DNA of 64,000 nucleotides from Bartonella sp. ML69XJBT (GTDB lineage Bacteria; Pseudomonadota; Alphaproteobacteria; Rhizobiales; Rhizobiaceae): NCBI RefSeq assembly GCF_028618515.1, contig NZ_JAQITB010000001.1, positions 62,001 to 126,000 of the forward strand, read 5' to 3'. Shown piece by piece: positions 50,198 to 60,272 of this stretch (position 1 is its first letter; each line of letters starts with the position of its first letter). The notes under the pieces were generated by a model. It saw only the letters and a program-made list of their open reading frames with translations, ran no database searches and was not told where the DNA came from. The position numbers and the translations under genes were made by a program.

Positions 50198-51523
50198 TTA
50201 TTTGCCAATACAAAATTCTGAAAAAATAATATCAAGTAAATCCTCAACATCTATATCTCCCGTAATTTTTCCAAGAAAATCACTGGCACGACGAAGATGT
50301 TCTGCACGTAAACTGAGATCAAGAGATTGATAATTTATAGAAGCCTCTATTTCTTTAACAGCCTCTTTTAACAACTGAATTTGTCTTTTACGTGCTGGCA
50401 CAAGATTACCAATTTCAGAAGCACGACGTGAACAAAATGATTCAAGCTCTTTTATAAAACAATCAAAGTTTAAACCTGTTGATGCAGAAAACTGTATGAA
50501 AAAATTTTCTCTATTTTCTTCATAAAGATCAAGTTTATTACCAACACGCCATATTTCAGCTGAAGTTTCTGGTAATTCAATTTCCTTTGGCTTTGCCATA
50601 TCGTAAACCAAAATAACCAAATCAGCATCCTTAACATGCTGCTTTGCAACTTCTATTCCCAATTGCTCAATTTTGTTTTCTGTTTCTCTAAAACCAGCAG
50701 TATCTGTCAAAAAAACTGGTAAACCACCAAGAACAAGCCTCATTTCTAAAGCATCACGTGTTGTCCCTGCTTCATCTGTCACAATAGCAACAGGTTTTCC
50801 AGCTAAACGATTTATGATGCTTGATTTTCCAGAATTAGGAGCACCAGCAATAACAATTTTCAATCCATCACGTAAAATGCTAGCACGTTCTCCATCATCA
50901 ATATGTTTTTTAAGAGAACTACAAAAATCTTCCAAATCTTTCCAAACTTTATCAGATAACGAATTTGGAACATCAGCTTCATCAGAAAAATCAAGCTCTG
51001 CCTCAATAAAAGCACGTGCCTTCATAAGTTTATGGCGCCAATTGCGATAAAGTGCTGTTAAATGCCCATTAGCACCCATAACCGCCAAACGTCTCTGACT
51101 TTCCGTTTCTGCTTCTATTAAATCAGCAAGACCTTCTGCTTGAACAATATCTAATTTCCCCTCCACAAAAGCACGACGAGAAAATTCACCTGCCTCCGCA
51201 AGACGACATCCAGAAAATGTGGATAATTCATCGAGAAAACGATTTACAACCGCTTTTCCTCCATGCAAATGGAATTCCGCACAATCTTCTCCTGTAAAAC
51301 TATGAGGAGCAGGGAAGAAAACAGTCAAAGCAGCATCTAAAAAGCTACCATCACGCGCTGTGAGATTTCCATAATGCATAAATCGTGCTTTGGGTAAACA
51401 ACCACAAAGCGTTTTTACAACATTCACAACATCAGGACCAGAAAGTCGAATGACCGCAACCCCTGAAGGCAACAATCCACTCGAAACAGCAAAGATTGTA
51501 TCCACAGGATATATCCTAATCAA
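50198..51523 (-). CDS. mnmE: tRNA uridine-5-carboxymethylaminomethyl GTPase MnmE (TrmE)
   Basis: GTPase partner of MnmG. The 441-residue protein has an N-terminal folate-binding domain (DTIFAVSSGLLPSGVAVIRLSGP), a helical domain interrupted by the G domain (GAPNSGKSSIINRLAG, DTAGFRETEN, NKLD), and ends in CIGK with the catalytic C438. It is slightly short of the E. coli protein (454). It lies between rho and the parS pair. Confidence 0.96.
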   Translation of the reverse strand: MIRIYPVDTIFAVSSGLLPSGVAVIRLSGPDVVNVVKTLCGCLPKARFMHYGNLTARDGSFLDAALTVFFPAPHSFTGEDCAEFHLHGGKAVVNRFLDELSTFSGCRLAEAGEFSRRAFVEGKLDIVQAEGLADLIEAETESQRRLAVMGANGHLTALYRNWRHKLMKARAFIEAELDFSDEADVPNSLSDKVWKDLEDFCSSLKKHIDDGERASILRDGLKIVIAGAPNSGKSSIINRLAGKPVAIVTDEAGTTRDALEMRLVLGGLPVFLTDTAGFRETENKIEQLGIEVAKQHVKDADLVILVYDMAKPKEIELPETSAEIWRVGNKLDLYEENRENFFIQFSASTGLNFDCFIKELESFCSRRASEIGNLVPARKRQIQLLKEAVKEIEASINYQSLDLSLRAEHLRRASDFLGKITGDIDVEDLLDIIFSEFCIGK

Positions 51524-51535
51524 AAAATAATACTT

Positions 51536-52801
51536 CTACGTATTCATTGAATCAAAAAATTCACTATTGTTTTTTGTTTGCTTTAATTTATCAATTAAAA
51601 ATTCAATTGCATCCGTTACATTCATGGGTGCTAAAATACGACGAAGTACAAATATTTTGTGCAAATCTTGTCGTGCAACTAAAAGCTCTTCCTTACGCGT
51701 TCCTGATTTTAGAATATCCATAGCAGGGAAAATACGTTTATCTGCAACTTTACGATCAAGAACAATTTCCGAATTACCTGTTCCTTTAAATTCTTCGAAA
51801 ATAACCTCATCCATACGACTACCAGTATCAATCAAAGCCGTTGCAATAATCGTTAAAGATCCACCTTCTTCAATATTGCGTGCTGCACCAAAAAAACGTT
51901 TAGGACGCTGTAGAGCATTTGCATCCACACCACCTGTCAAAACCTTACCTGATGAAGGAACAACCGTATTATAGGCACGCCCAAGACGTGTAATAGAATC
52001 AAGAAGTATAACGACATCACGCCCATATTCAACAAGACGTTTTGCTTTTTCAATAACCATCTCAGCTACTTGCACATGACGTATTGCTGGTTCATCAAAG
52101 GTAGAAGAAACAACTTCTCCTTTTACAGAACGTTGCATATCAGTCACTTCTTCTGGTCGTTCATCAATTAAAAGAACTATAAGATAACATTCAGGATGAT
52201 TAGTGGTAATAGAATGTGCAATATTCTGAAGTAAAACCGTTTTTCCTGTCCGAGGAGGTGCTACAATGAGTCCTCTCTGACCTTTTCCCAATGGAGATAT
52301 CAAATCAATCACCCGTGATGACATATCCTTCTCTGTAGGATCTTGTATTTCCATTTGAAAACGTTCATTCGAATAAAGGGGAGTGAGATTATCAAAATGG
52401 ATTTTATAGCGAATTTTTTCAGGATATTCAAAATTAATTGTATTAATTTTAAGAAGAGCAAAATAACGCTCTCCTTCTTTTGGACTCCGTATAGGTCCCT
52501 CAACAGTATCACCTGTTTTTAAAGAAAAAGATTGAATTTGTGCAGGTGAAAGATAAATATCATCTGGTCCTGGAAGATAATTAGCATCGGCAGATCGTAA
52601 AAATCCAAATCCATCTTGTAAAACTTCAACAACCCCTTCACCGATAATTTCTACATCTTGCGATGCAAGTTTTTTCAAAATAGCAAACATTAATTCTTGT
52701 TTGCGCATCAAGGAAGCATTTTCAACTTCTAATGTTTCAGCAAAAGAAACAAGTTCAACGGGATTTTTACTTTTTAGTTCTTGTAGTTTCATTTCTTGCA
52801 T
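51536..52801 (-). CDS. rho: Transcription termination factor Rho
   Basis: RNA-dependent helicase that ends transcription. The 421-residue protein has an N-terminal RNA-binding part ([35 protein letters not shown]), P-loop [39 protein letters not shown] and the R-loop [32 protein letters not shown]. It begins at the left edge of the predicted origin. In most relatives hemE lies next to rho on the other side of oriC; here it is absent. Confidence 0.97.
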   Translation of the reverse strand: MQEMKLQELKSKNPVELVSFAETLEVENASLMRKQELMFAILKKLASQDVEIIGEGVVEVLQDGFGFLRSADANYLPGPDDIYLSPAQIQSFSLKTGDTVEGPIRSPKEGERYFALLKINTINFEYPEKIRYKIHFDNLTPLYSNERFQMEIQDPTEKDMSSRVIDLISPLGKGQRGLIVAPPRTGKTVLLQNIAHSITTNHPECYLIVLLIDERPEEVTDMQRSVKGEVVSSTFDEPAIRHVQVAEMVIEKAKRLVEYGRDVVILLDSITRLGRAYNTVVPSSGKVLTGGVDANALQRPKRFFGAARNIEEGGSLTIIATALIDTGSRMDEVIFEEFKGTGNSEIVLDRKVADKRIFPAMDILKSGTRKEELLVARQDLHKIFVLRRILAPMNVTDAIEFLIDKLKQTKNNSEFFDSMNT

Positions 52802-52891
52802 GAAATATGCTCTTTAAGTGATGGAGAATTGTTCTTGAATTAATTTACGGAAAATCTCGAGAATGGAATATTCTTATCTAAGAGAAAAGTA

Positions 52892-53343
52892 TTGTACACA
52901 AATTTAAAAAATCTGCAAGCACCATTTATATCAATTACTTTTATAGATGATAAAATAAATGTATAAAAAATCAATTACGTAAATTGAAAATTTCTAATAT
53001 GAGAAATTCAAAAAAATATTTTAAAATAAAATTATATAATTAAGATCTATTTAAGAATTATTAAACTAAATGAATATAATTTCTATATCATTAATAATCA
53101 AATATTAAAAATCATTTTTATTTTTTTCCAGTTATTTCTCTATTAAATAGATTTTAAAAGATGAGATTGTTCTTATTAGAGTCTGTGTTTAATGTGAATT
53201 ATTAATTATACTTTATTTATCCTCAATTTTATCCACAAATAAAAAAAATAAAAAAACAGATATAACATTACGTTAAAGGTATTATCCCCATACTTTCCTC
53301 ATAAGAGGAGATAAAATATCACAACTGTTCAATTTGTGCATAA
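52892..53343. other. oriC: Predicted chromosomal replication origin (oriC)
   Basis: The rho-ppsR gap (52802-53427) has no gene. Against TTATNCACA it contains two perfect DnaA boxes, TTATCCACA at 53229-53237 and TTATGCACA on the reverse strand at 53335-53343. Three one-mismatch boxes lie at 52892-52900, 53217-53225 and 53282-53290. A very AT-rich block at about 52960-53160 could be the unwinding element. Genes on both sides point outward, and parS sites lie 2.7-4.7 kb away. In other Rhizobiales the origin maps in the same rho/hemE neighbourhood. This remains a prediction. Confidence 0.75.
53040..53054. promoter_or_regulatory. CtrA-type site in the predicted origin
   Basis: TTAA-N7-TTAA with exact 7-base spacing, inside the AT-rich part of the rho-ppsR gap. 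CtrA binding to such sites in the origin represses initiation in Caulobacter. In this AT-rich context chance occurrence must be weighed. Confidence 0.5.
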
Positions 53344-53405
53344 AAATTGATATTTTTTTCTAAATTTTAGTTTTATGAAAAGGACCAAGCATATATACAC
53401 ATTTG

Positions 53406-53420
53406 TTAACAAGGAGTTAA
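53406..53420. promoter_or_regulatory. CtrA-type site overlapping the ppsR ribosome-binding site
   Basis: TTAA-CAAGGAG-TTAA has exact spacing, and its centre is the AAGGAG Shine-Dalgarno of ppsR. Binding here could affect origin firing or ppsR transcription if the start site is upstream; this is inference. Confidence 0.45.
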
Positions 53421-53427
53421 TATTTTT

Positions 53428-54252
53428 GTGACAAAAGAAAAAAAACTCTTTCATTTGCACATGCTTTCTGATGCAACAGGGGAAACGTTAATCTCTGTGG
53501 GAAGAGCTGTTGCATCCCAATATACAATGTGTCAAGCAACAGAACATATTTATCCGATGATTCGTAATGAAATACAGTTACAAAGAGCTCTTGATGAGAT
53601 ACAACAAGAGCCTGGTATTGTTCTTTACACAATTATTGATAAAAAAATTAAGCTCCTTCTTAAGAGAAGGTGTGAAACAATGAAAGTTCCTTGTATAGAT
53701 ATATTACATCCTGTTTTGGATGCTTTTCAGTCTTATCTTGGAACACCAATAAATTTGCGTGCCAGTGCGCAGCATGATCTTAATGCAGATTATTTTCGTC
53801 GTATTGAGGCGCTAGATTTTACAATAGAACATGATGATGGACAATGTTCCAATGATTTATCGAATGCTGATGTAATTCTTGTTGGAATTTCAAGAACCTC
53901 TAAAACACCAACCAGCATTTATTTAGCAAATCGTGGAATAAAGACAGCTAATATTCCTCTTATTCCAGGTATTGATTTACCGGAAGCTCTCTTGGAAGCA
54001 AAGAATACTTTGATAATCGGTTTAATTGCTTCCGCTGAAAGAATCTCACATATTCGTCAAAATAGACATTTAGGAGATAATTTTGCCATTGAAAGTTATA
54101 CGAATCGTATGAGTATCGCTGAAGAATTAACTTATGCAAAGCGCATTTGCGAACGTTTTGGTTGGCCTATTATTGATGTTACAAGGCGCTCTATTGAAGA
54201 GACAGCAGCCGCTGTATTTGAACTTTTGTCGCGATTTCGTGAAAGAAAATGA
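53428..54252 (+). CDS. ppsR: Pyruvate,phosphate dikinase / PEP synthase regulatory protein (DUF299)
   Basis: A bifunctional kinase/pyrophosphorylase that switches PPDK or PEP synthase on and off by threonine phosphorylation. The 274-residue protein has SDATGETLISVGRAVASQY near the N-terminus and the P-loop-like GISRTSKTPTSIYLANRG (about residues 151-168), both diagnostic of the family. The start is GTG at 53428 with AAGGAG 11 bases upstream. It is the first gene right of the predicted origin and heads a tight operon with maf, aroE, coaE and dnaQ. Confidence 0.92.
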   Translation: MTKEKKLFHLHMLSDATGETLISVGRAVASQYTMCQATEHIYPMIRNEIQLQRALDEIQQEPGIVLYTIIDKKIKLLLKRRCETMKVPCIDILHPVLDAFQSYLGTPINLRASAQHDLNADYFRRIEALDFTIEHDDGQCSNDLSNADVILVGISRTSKTPTSIYLANRGIKTANIPLIPGIDLPEALLEAKNTLIIGLIASAERISHIRQNRHLGDNFAIESYTNRMSIAEELTYAKRICERFGWPIIDVTRRSIEETAAAVFELLSRFRERK

Positions 54253-54261
54253 AAGAAACCC

Positions 54262-54858
54262 ATGGCAACAGATAGGTTAATATTAGCATCTCTTAGTTCT
54301 TATCGTGCGCAATTGTTAAAAAAAGCGGGTTTAATTTTTTTTATTGAAGGAGCCTCTTTTGATGAAAGAGAGGAAGAAAAAACAGCAAAAACAAAGACAC
54401 CTAAAGAACTCAGTTGTTTTCTTGCAAGTGCAAAAGCAAAAAATGTTTCTGATCGTTTTTCCAATGCTTTTGTCATTGGGTGTGATCAAGTTCTTGATTT
54501 GAGAGGCCAAGTTTTTCATAAAGTCATAAGTAGAAAGGAAGCATATCAGCGTTTATGTGATTTATCAGGAGAAACTCATTCTCTTCATAGTGCAGTGTCT
54601 TTATTTCACAATGGGCAAGAAATTTGGACAGAAGCTTTTAGTGCACATATGTCAGTACGTCCTCTCTCATCAGAATTCATTGAACGTTATTTAGCACGTG
54701 TTGGAACAGATGTTTTAAACAGTGTTGGAGTTTATCAAATTGAAGGAGAAGGAATCCATCTTTTTGATAAAATTGATGGAGATTTTTTTACCATTATTGG
54801 TTTACCTTTATTGCCGTTACTCATAAAACTGCGTCATTTAGGGGTAATTGATGGTTGA
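54262..54858 (+). CDS. maf: Maf-like nucleotide pyrophosphatase
   Basis: A Maf/YceF-like house-cleaning pyrophosphatase, 198 residues. It begins [18 protein letters not shown] (SSYR where Maf proteins usually have SPRR or SxxR), then [17 protein letters not shown] and [30 protein letters not shown]. The C-terminal [10 protein letters not shown] is well conserved. It sits 9 bases after ppsR and overlaps aroE. Confidence 0.9.
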   Translation: MATDRLILASLSSYRAQLLKKAGLIFFIEGASFDEREEEKTAKTKTPKELSCFLASAKAKNVSDRFSNAFVIGCDQVLDLRGQVFHKVISRKEAYQRLCDLSGETHSLHSAVSLFHNGQEIWTEAFSAHMSVRPLSSEFIERYLARVGTDVLNSVGVYQIEGEGIHLFDKIDGDFFTIIGLPLLPLLIKLRHLGVIDG

Positions 54859-55732
54859 TTTTACAATAAACTATAAAGAAGAACTCATTCCACGGGCCTT
54901 TGTTGTAGGTACTCCTATTCATCATTCAAAATCACCAAAAATTCATAATTTTTGGCTTAAACAATATAATCTACAAGGTGAATATTTAGCACAGGAAGTA
55001 AGCTCTGAAAAATTTAGAGATTTTTTCACATCTATAAAAAGAAAGGGGTTTTGTGGAGGGAATATCACTATACCTCATAAACAGGAAGCTTTTCATTTAA
55101 CGAATTATAAAGATGATGTAGCAACAATGATTGGTGCTGTTAATACACTTTGGTATGAAGGAGATAAACTTTGCGCCACCAATAGTGATGCCTATGGTTT
55201 TAGTGCTAATCTTGATGATTATGCTCCTGATTGGGGAGGGGAAACAGCGCTTATTTTTGGTGCAGGTGGTGCAGCACGTGCTGTTCTCTACGCCTTAAAA
55301 AAACGTGGATTTGAACGTATTTGCTTGGTTAATCGTACAAAAGGGCGTGCAGAAAATTTAGCACAACATTTCGGAAAACCTGTTGAAGTTCACGATTGGC
55401 AGAATATAGATAAAATACTTTACCAAGCTGATTTAATTGTCAACACGACCTCTGTAGGTATGAAAAACTCTCATGAGAAAAAAACGGATTCTGTTTTTTG
55501 CGATTTTCATAACATAAAAGCAACGGCATTGGTAACAGATGTTGTTTATACGCCGTTAATAACGCCTTTTCTACAACAAGCAAAAGCGCATGGTTTAAGG
55601 ACTGTTGATGGACTTGGTATGCTTTTGCATCAGGCTGTTTTCGGTTTTGAACGATGGTTTGGAATAAGACCTGAGGTTACAAAGGCATTACGAGCAGCAA
55701 TTTTACAGGATATGGGTGAAAAGGCAGAATGA
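54851..55732 (+). CDS. aroE: Shikimate dehydrogenase
   Basis: Reduces 3-dehydroshikimate with NADPH. From ATG 54851 it has [19 protein letters not shown] (shikimate site), [13 protein letters not shown] with the catalytic lysine, GAVNTLW, NSDAYGF, the NADP motif [14 protein letters not shown] and VNRTKGRA (NADPH preference), and [15 protein letters not shown]. An in-frame TTG one codon earlier is less likely. It overlaps maf by 8 and coaE by 4 bases. Confidence 0.94.
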   Translation: MVDFTINYKEELIPRAFVVGTPIHHSKSPKIHNFWLKQYNLQGEYLAQEVSSEKFRDFFTSIKRKGFCGGNITIPHKQEAFHLTNYKDDVATMIGAVNTLWYEGDKLCATNSDAYGFSANLDDYAPDWGGETALIFGAGGAARAVLYALKKRGFERICLVNRTKGRAENLAQHFGKPVEVHDWQNIDKILYQADLIVNTTSVGMKNSHEKKTDSVFCDFHNIKATALVTDVVYTPLITPFLQQAKAHGLRTVDGLGMLLHQAVFGFERWFGIRPEVTKALRAAILQDMGEKAE

Positions 55733-56328
55733 AAATCATAGGGCTGACCGGGTCAATTGCTATGGGAAAATCCACAGTTGCTAATTTTTTCAAACAAGCG
55801 GGTATTCCTGTTTTTAGCGCTGATGATGCAGTACACAAACTTTATAAGAGTGAACCGGCTGTATCGCTGATAGCACGTATATTTCCTAGTGTTGTTGAGG
55901 ATGGTAAGGTTAATCGCCTAAAACTTTCTGAAATTTTGATAAAAGATCATGAGAAATTAGAAACCTTAGAAAAAATAATACATCCTTTAGTGCAGAAAGA
56001 GGAAGAAGAATTCATTGAGATAGCTCACCAACAGGGAAAAAAATTAGTTGTTCTTGAAATTCCACTTCTTTTTGAAACAAATGGTGAAAAACGTGTAGAC
56101 AGTGTTGTTGTTGTCTCTGCACCAAGAGCAATACAAAAAGAACGTGCAATGATTCGACAAAATATGAATGAAGAAAAATTTACCTTTATTAATGCTAGGC
56201 AAATGTCTGATGAAGAAAAACGTAAACGTGCTGATTTTGTTATTAATACAGGAAAAGATTTAGAGAATACACGTGAACAAGTTTTTTACGTGATAAAAAA
56301 TTTACTAAAGAATGAAAGTCATGCGTGA
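55729..56328 (+). CDS. coaE: Dephospho-CoA kinase
   Basis: The last step of coenzyme A synthesis. The 199-residue protein has the P-loop [12 protein letters not shown] near residues 4-15, [21 protein letters not shown] and ADFVINTG. It is translationally coupled to aroE by a 4-base overlap and overlaps dnaQ. Confidence 0.95.
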   Translation: MKIIGLTGSIAMGKSTVANFFKQAGIPVFSADDAVHKLYKSEPAVSLIARIFPSVVEDGKVNRLKLSEILIKDHEKLETLEKIIHPLVQKEEEEFIEIAHQQGKKLVVLEIPLLFETNGEKRVDSVVVVSAPRAIQKERAMIRQNMNEEKFTFINARQMSDEEKRKRADFVINTGKDLENTREQVFYVIKNLLKNESHA

Positions 56329-57028
56329 AATTATTTTTGATACAGAAACAACAGGTTTAGATAAAGAGAAAGATCGCATAATCGAAATTGGTTGTGTGGA
56401 GATGGTTGATCGTTATCTTACGGGAAACCGCTTTCATGTTTATTTGAACCCTCAAGGTGTCATTATTCCTGATGAAGTTGTAGCAATTCATGGATTGACC
56501 AATGAACGCTTAAAGAATGAAAAAAGTTTTAGTGATATTGCTGATGAATTTTTGGAATTTATCAATGGTGCAACAATGATTGCCCATAATGCAAGTTTTG
56601 ATATTGGCTTTCTTAATGCAGAATTAGGACGAGCAAATAAACCGCTTATCAGTGTTGATAATATTCTTGATACATTGGCTATGGCTCGGCGTAAATTTCC
56701 TATGGGTCCTAATTCTCTTGATATTTTGTGCAAACGTTTTGGAATTGATAATAGTCATCGTGTTCTTCATGGTGCTTTACTTGATGCGGAGATTCTCGCC
56801 GATGTTTATATTGAACTCATTGGTGGCAAACAGGGAGTATTAGGTTTTAATAACAAGAAAAGGGATGATGAGGATATAAAAAACAATAAAGACGCCCTTT
56901 ATGCTATTAAAAGTCGTCCACAGCCCTTACCTTCAAGATTAAGCACACAAGAAAAAACTATGCATGCTGATTTTATCAGAAAAATAGGAGAAAAAGCTCT
57001 GTGGAATGACTTCAAAATCCCTGAATAG
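56321..57028 (+). CDS. dnaQ: DNA polymerase III subunit epsilon (proofreading exonuclease)
   Basis: The 3'-5' exonuclease of the replicase. From ATG 56321 it begins [14 protein letters not shown] (exo I), with HNASFDIGFL (exo II) and HGALLDAEIL (exo III, DEDDh type with the active histidine in SHRVLHGAL). The C-terminal part that contacts the alpha subunit is shorter and charged. An in-frame ATG 9 bases upstream is an alternative. It overlaps coaE by 8 bases and closes the ppsR operon. Confidence 0.94.
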   Translation: MREIIFDTETTGLDKEKDRIIEIGCVEMVDRYLTGNRFHVYLNPQGVIIPDEVVAIHGLTNERLKNEKSFSDIADEFLEFINGATMIAHNASFDIGFLNAELGRANKPLISVDNILDTLAMARRKFPMGPNSLDILCKRFGIDNSHRVLHGALLDAEILADVYIELIGGKQGVLGFNNKKRDDEDIKNNKDALYAIKSRPQPLPSRLSTQEKTMHADFIRKIGEKALWNDFKIPE

Positions 57029-57095
57029 CTTCTCTCTTTTTCCTAAAGAAATTGTCCAAAAATTTAAGAAAAAAACTCTAAAAAATACTTCTTCT

Positions 57096-57180
57096 AAAAA
57101 AATGGTCGTTGTGGGGAGGGGAACACCACAACGACCTTGTCGCTACATCGTACCTCAGCTATCATAGGAGGAGCAAAATG
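57096..57180 (-). ncRNA. Candidate anti-Shine-Dalgarno small RNA (reverse strand)
   Basis: In the 337-base gap between dnaQ and polA the reverse strand has a strong terminator: 11-base stem (57104-57114 with 57126-57136), 11-base C-rich loop reading TGTTCCCCTCC, then seven T (57096-57102). No reverse-strand gene lies upstream, so the terminator implies its own transcript. About 40 bases before it is GCTCCTCCTATG, a second anti-SD motif, and TATAAT lies at 57187-57192, giving a transcript of roughly 85 bases. Rhizobial alpha-r14/'cuckoo' and Rhodobacter CcsR RNAs carry CCUCC-type loops. The -35 is poor. On the forward strand the same bases read as GGAGGAG before a 13-codon frame (MKAIISCNSKEKL, 57178-57219), the main alternative. 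Confidence 0.45.
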
Positions 57181-57365
57181 AAAGCTATTATATCCTGTAA
57201 CAGCAAAGAAAAGCTCTAGGTACCGAATATAAAGTGTAACGACTTCATACTTTATGAAAACAAAAAATGGCTTTTTAGAGGCAGCTTTATAAATTTTATC
57301 ATAAGAGCAAAAAAAATGTATAAGAGTGCATTATTTTTAGGCTGAAATGGAGAAATAGAATTATC

Positions 57366-60272
57366 ATGAAAGCAACAGATCATCTTTTTTTGGTTGATGG
57401 ATCGGGCTATATTTTTCGTGCTTACTATGCTTTACCGCCTTTAAAGCGTAAAAAGGATGGACTTCCTGTAGGAGCTGTAGCTGGTTTTTGTAATATGCTG
57501 TGGAAATTGCTCTGTGATGCACGCGACACCGCTACGGGTGTTGTTCCAACACATTTTGCGGTTATTTTTGACTATTCATCTGATACTTTTCGAAAACAAA
57601 TTTATCCACAATATAAAGCCAATCGGGAAAAACCACCTGAAGATCTTGTTCCTCAATTTGCATTAATACGCCAAGCCACAAAGGCTTTTAATTTGCCTTG
57701 TATAGAAAAGGAAGGATTTGAAGCAGATGATTTAATTGCCACCTATGCAACATTGGCAACAAAGGCTGGAGCAAAAACAACCATTATTTCTTCGGATAAA
57801 GATCTTATGCAACTCGTAAATACGTATGTCTCTTTGTATGATGGAATGAAAGACAAACATATAGGTATTTCTGAAGTTATAGAAAAATGGGGTGTTACAC
57901 CTGAAAAAATGATTGATTTGCAAGCTTTGATTGGAGATACAACGGATAATATACCAGGTATTCCAGGCATTGGTCCAAAAATTGCTGCTCAATTACTAGA
58001 TCAATTTGATTCTCTTGATCTTTTGTTAGAGCGTGTGACAGAAATTAAACAAACAAAACGGCGTGAAAATATTCAAGCATATAGTGAACAAGCTAAAATT
58101 TCTCGTGAGCTTGTTCGTCTTAAAATAGATGTCCCTGTAGACAATGATTTAGATGATTTCATTTTGGAACCCCAAGATGGTCCACGTTTAATTGGTTTTC
58201 TTAAAGCTATGGAATTTTCAACACTCACGCGTCGTGTGGCAGAAGCAACAACATGTGTGGCATCAGCTATTGATGCGATTGATATAGATGTTGAGTGGGA
58301 AAAGCCTGAGTATGAGCGTGATTCTGATACAAAAAAAGAAGATAGTGCACTTCCCCATAATTTTTCAGAGAACTCTCCCCAGCAGTTAGCAGAAAAACGT
58401 AAAGATCAAGCATTAACTCAAAAAATTACAAGAGACGCTTATACAACGATTCTTGATGAAAAAATTTTGCAAGAATGGTTATGGCAAGCAGAAGAGCAAG
58501 GATTTTTTGCATTTGATACTGAAACAACATCACTTGATCCCATGCAAGCAAAGCTTGTTGGTTTTTCATTGGCATTACAACCGGAAAAAGCAGCTTATAT
58601 ACCTCTTGAACATGTGGAAGGGGGAGATGATCTTTTGGGAGGGGGGCGTATTGCCCTGCAGATTGAAACCGAGAAGGCTTTGGCACTTTTAAAACCACTC
58701 TTAGAAAATCAAGCAATTTTAAAAATTGGTCAGAATATAAAGTATGATTGGTTAGTGATGAAACAATATGGTATCGTGATGCGCTGTTTTGATGACACCA
58801 TGCTGTTGTCCTATGCTTTAGATGCAGGAACACTAACACATAATATGGACGATTTATCTAAGCGTTGGCTTGGACACAAACCGATTGCCTACAAGGATTT
58901 AACATATAACGGAAAAAAGATTACTTCTTTTGCAGAGGTAGATTTACAACAGGCAACGTTTTATGCTGCCGAGGATGCGGATGTAACGCTTCGGTTGTGG
59001 CAAGTTTTAAAACCACAACTTGTCTCTCAAGGAATGACGAAAATTTATGAACGTCTTGATAGACCACTGATAGAAGTTCTTGCAAGAATGGAAGAACGTG
59101 GCATTCTTGTTGATAGACAGATTCTGTTGCGTCTTTCAGGAGAATTATCGCAAGCTGCTGCTATTTTAGAAGAGGAAATTTATCAGCTGGCAGATGAGAA
59201 ATTTAATATTGCTTCACCAAAGCAATTAGGTGATGTCCTTTTTGGTAAAATGGGATTACCTGGGGGAGCTAAAACCAAGGGCGGACAGTGGTCAACTTCT
59301 GCACAAACCTTAGAGGAATTAGCAGCTGAAGGTCATGTTTTACCACGTAAAATTATAGATTGGCGTCAACTTGCAAAACTAAAATCGACTTATACAGATG
59401 CTTTACCCTCTTATATTTTATCAAAAACAGGGCGGGTTCATACGAATTATTCTTTAGCAACAACATCAACGGGGCGGTTATCATCATCAGAACCAAACTT
59501 GCAAAATATTCCAGTACGGACGACTGAGGGACGTAAAATTCGCACAGCTTTTGTTGCTCCAAAAGGTTATGTCTTGCTTTCGGCAGATTATAGTCAAATT
59601 GAATTGCGTATTCTTGCACATATTGCCGATATCAAGGCATTAAAAGAAGCCTTTGCTAAGGGGCAGGATATTCACGCTATAATAGCATCACAAATGTTTG
59701 GAGTAGCAATAGAGGGAATGCCATCAGATGTACGACGGCGTGCAAAAGCGATTAATTTTGGTATTATTTATGGCATTTCAGCTTTTGGATTAGCCAACCA
59801 ATTGGGTCTTTCACGGCAGGAAGCGGGGCGTTATATTCAGCTCTACTTTGAAAGGTTTCCAGGAATTAAAGACTATATGGAAACAACAAAAATCTTTGCA
59901 CGTCAAAATGGTTATGTAGAAACAATTTTTGGACGTCGTATCCATTATCCAGAAATAAAAGCAGCGAATCTACAAGTTCGTTCTTTTAATGAGCGCGCTG
60001 CTATTAATGCACCGATTCAAGGGTCGGCGGCAGATATTATTCGCCGCGCCATGATTCACATGGAAGAAGCTTTGCAAAAAGAGAAATTGTCAGCAAAAAT
60101 GTTACTGCAAGTGCATGATGAACTGATTTTTGAGGTACCAGAAGACGAGAGTGAGAAAACCATGTCTGTTGTTAAAAAGGTTATGGAAAATGCCACAATG
60201 CCTGTTCTCTCTTTATCAGTACCCCTTGAAGTAAAAGTCATGGTTGCACAAAATTGGGATGAAGCACATTAG
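57366..60272 (+). CDS. polA: DNA polymerase I
   Basis: Repair and Okazaki-fragment polymerase, 968 residues. Residues about 1-290 are the 5'-3' exonuclease (LVDGSGYIFRAYYALP, IEKEGFEADDLIAT, SSDKDLMQLV, GDTTDNIPGIPGIGPKIAAQLL). A 3'-5' exonuclease follows with its acidic residues kept (FFAFDTETTSLD, then IGQNIKYDWLVM, then AAEDADVTLRLW). The polymerase has motif A DYSQIELRILAH, motif B RRAKAINFGIIYGIS and motif C QVHDELIFEVP. A charged linker near 320-355 is variable. The gene overlaps the convergent EEP gene by 4 bases. Confidence 0.96.
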   Translation: MKATDHLFLVDGSGYIFRAYYALPPLKRKKDGLPVGAVAGFCNMLWKLLCDARDTATGVVPTHFAVIFDYSSDTFRKQIYPQYKANREKPPEDLVPQFALIRQATKAFNLPCIEKEGFEADDLIATYATLATKAGAKTTIISSDKDLMQLVNTYVSLYDGMKDKHIGISEVIEKWGVTPEKMIDLQALIGDTTDNIPGIPGIGPKIAAQLLDQFDSLDLLLERVTEIKQTKRRENIQAYSEQAKISRELVRLKIDVPVDNDLDDFILEPQDGPRLIGFLKAMEFSTLTRRVAEATTCVASAIDAIDIDVEWEKPEYERDSDTKKEDSALPHNFSENSPQQLAEKRKDQALTQKITRDAYTTILDEKILQEWLWQAEEQGFFAFDTETTSLDPMQAKLVGFSLALQPEKAAYIPLEHVEGGDDLLGGGRIALQIETEKALALLKPLLENQAILKIGQNIKYDWLVMKQYGIVMRCFDDTMLLSYALDAGTLTHNMDDLSKRWLGHKPIAYKDLTYNGKKITSFAEVDLQQATFYAAEDADVTLRLWQVLKPQLVSQGMTKIYERLDRPLIEVLARMEERGILVDRQILLRLSGELSQAAAILEEEIYQLADEKFNIASPKQLGDVLFGKMGLPGGAKTKGGQWSTSAQTLEELAAEGHVLPRKIIDWRQLAKLKSTYTDALPSYILSKTGRVHTNYSLATTSTGRLSSSEPNLQNIPVRTTEGRKIRTAFVAPKGYVLLSADYSQIELRILAHIADIKALKEAFAKGQDIHAIIASQMFGVAIEGMPSDVRRRAKAINFGIIYGISAFGLANQLGLSRQEAGRYIQLYFERFPGIKDYMETTKIFARQNGYVETIFGRRIHYPEIKAANLQVRSFNERAAINAPIQGSAADIIRRAMIHMEEALQKEKLSAKMLLQVHDELIFEVPEDESEKTMSVVKKVMENATMPVLSLSVPLEVKVMVAQNWDEAH

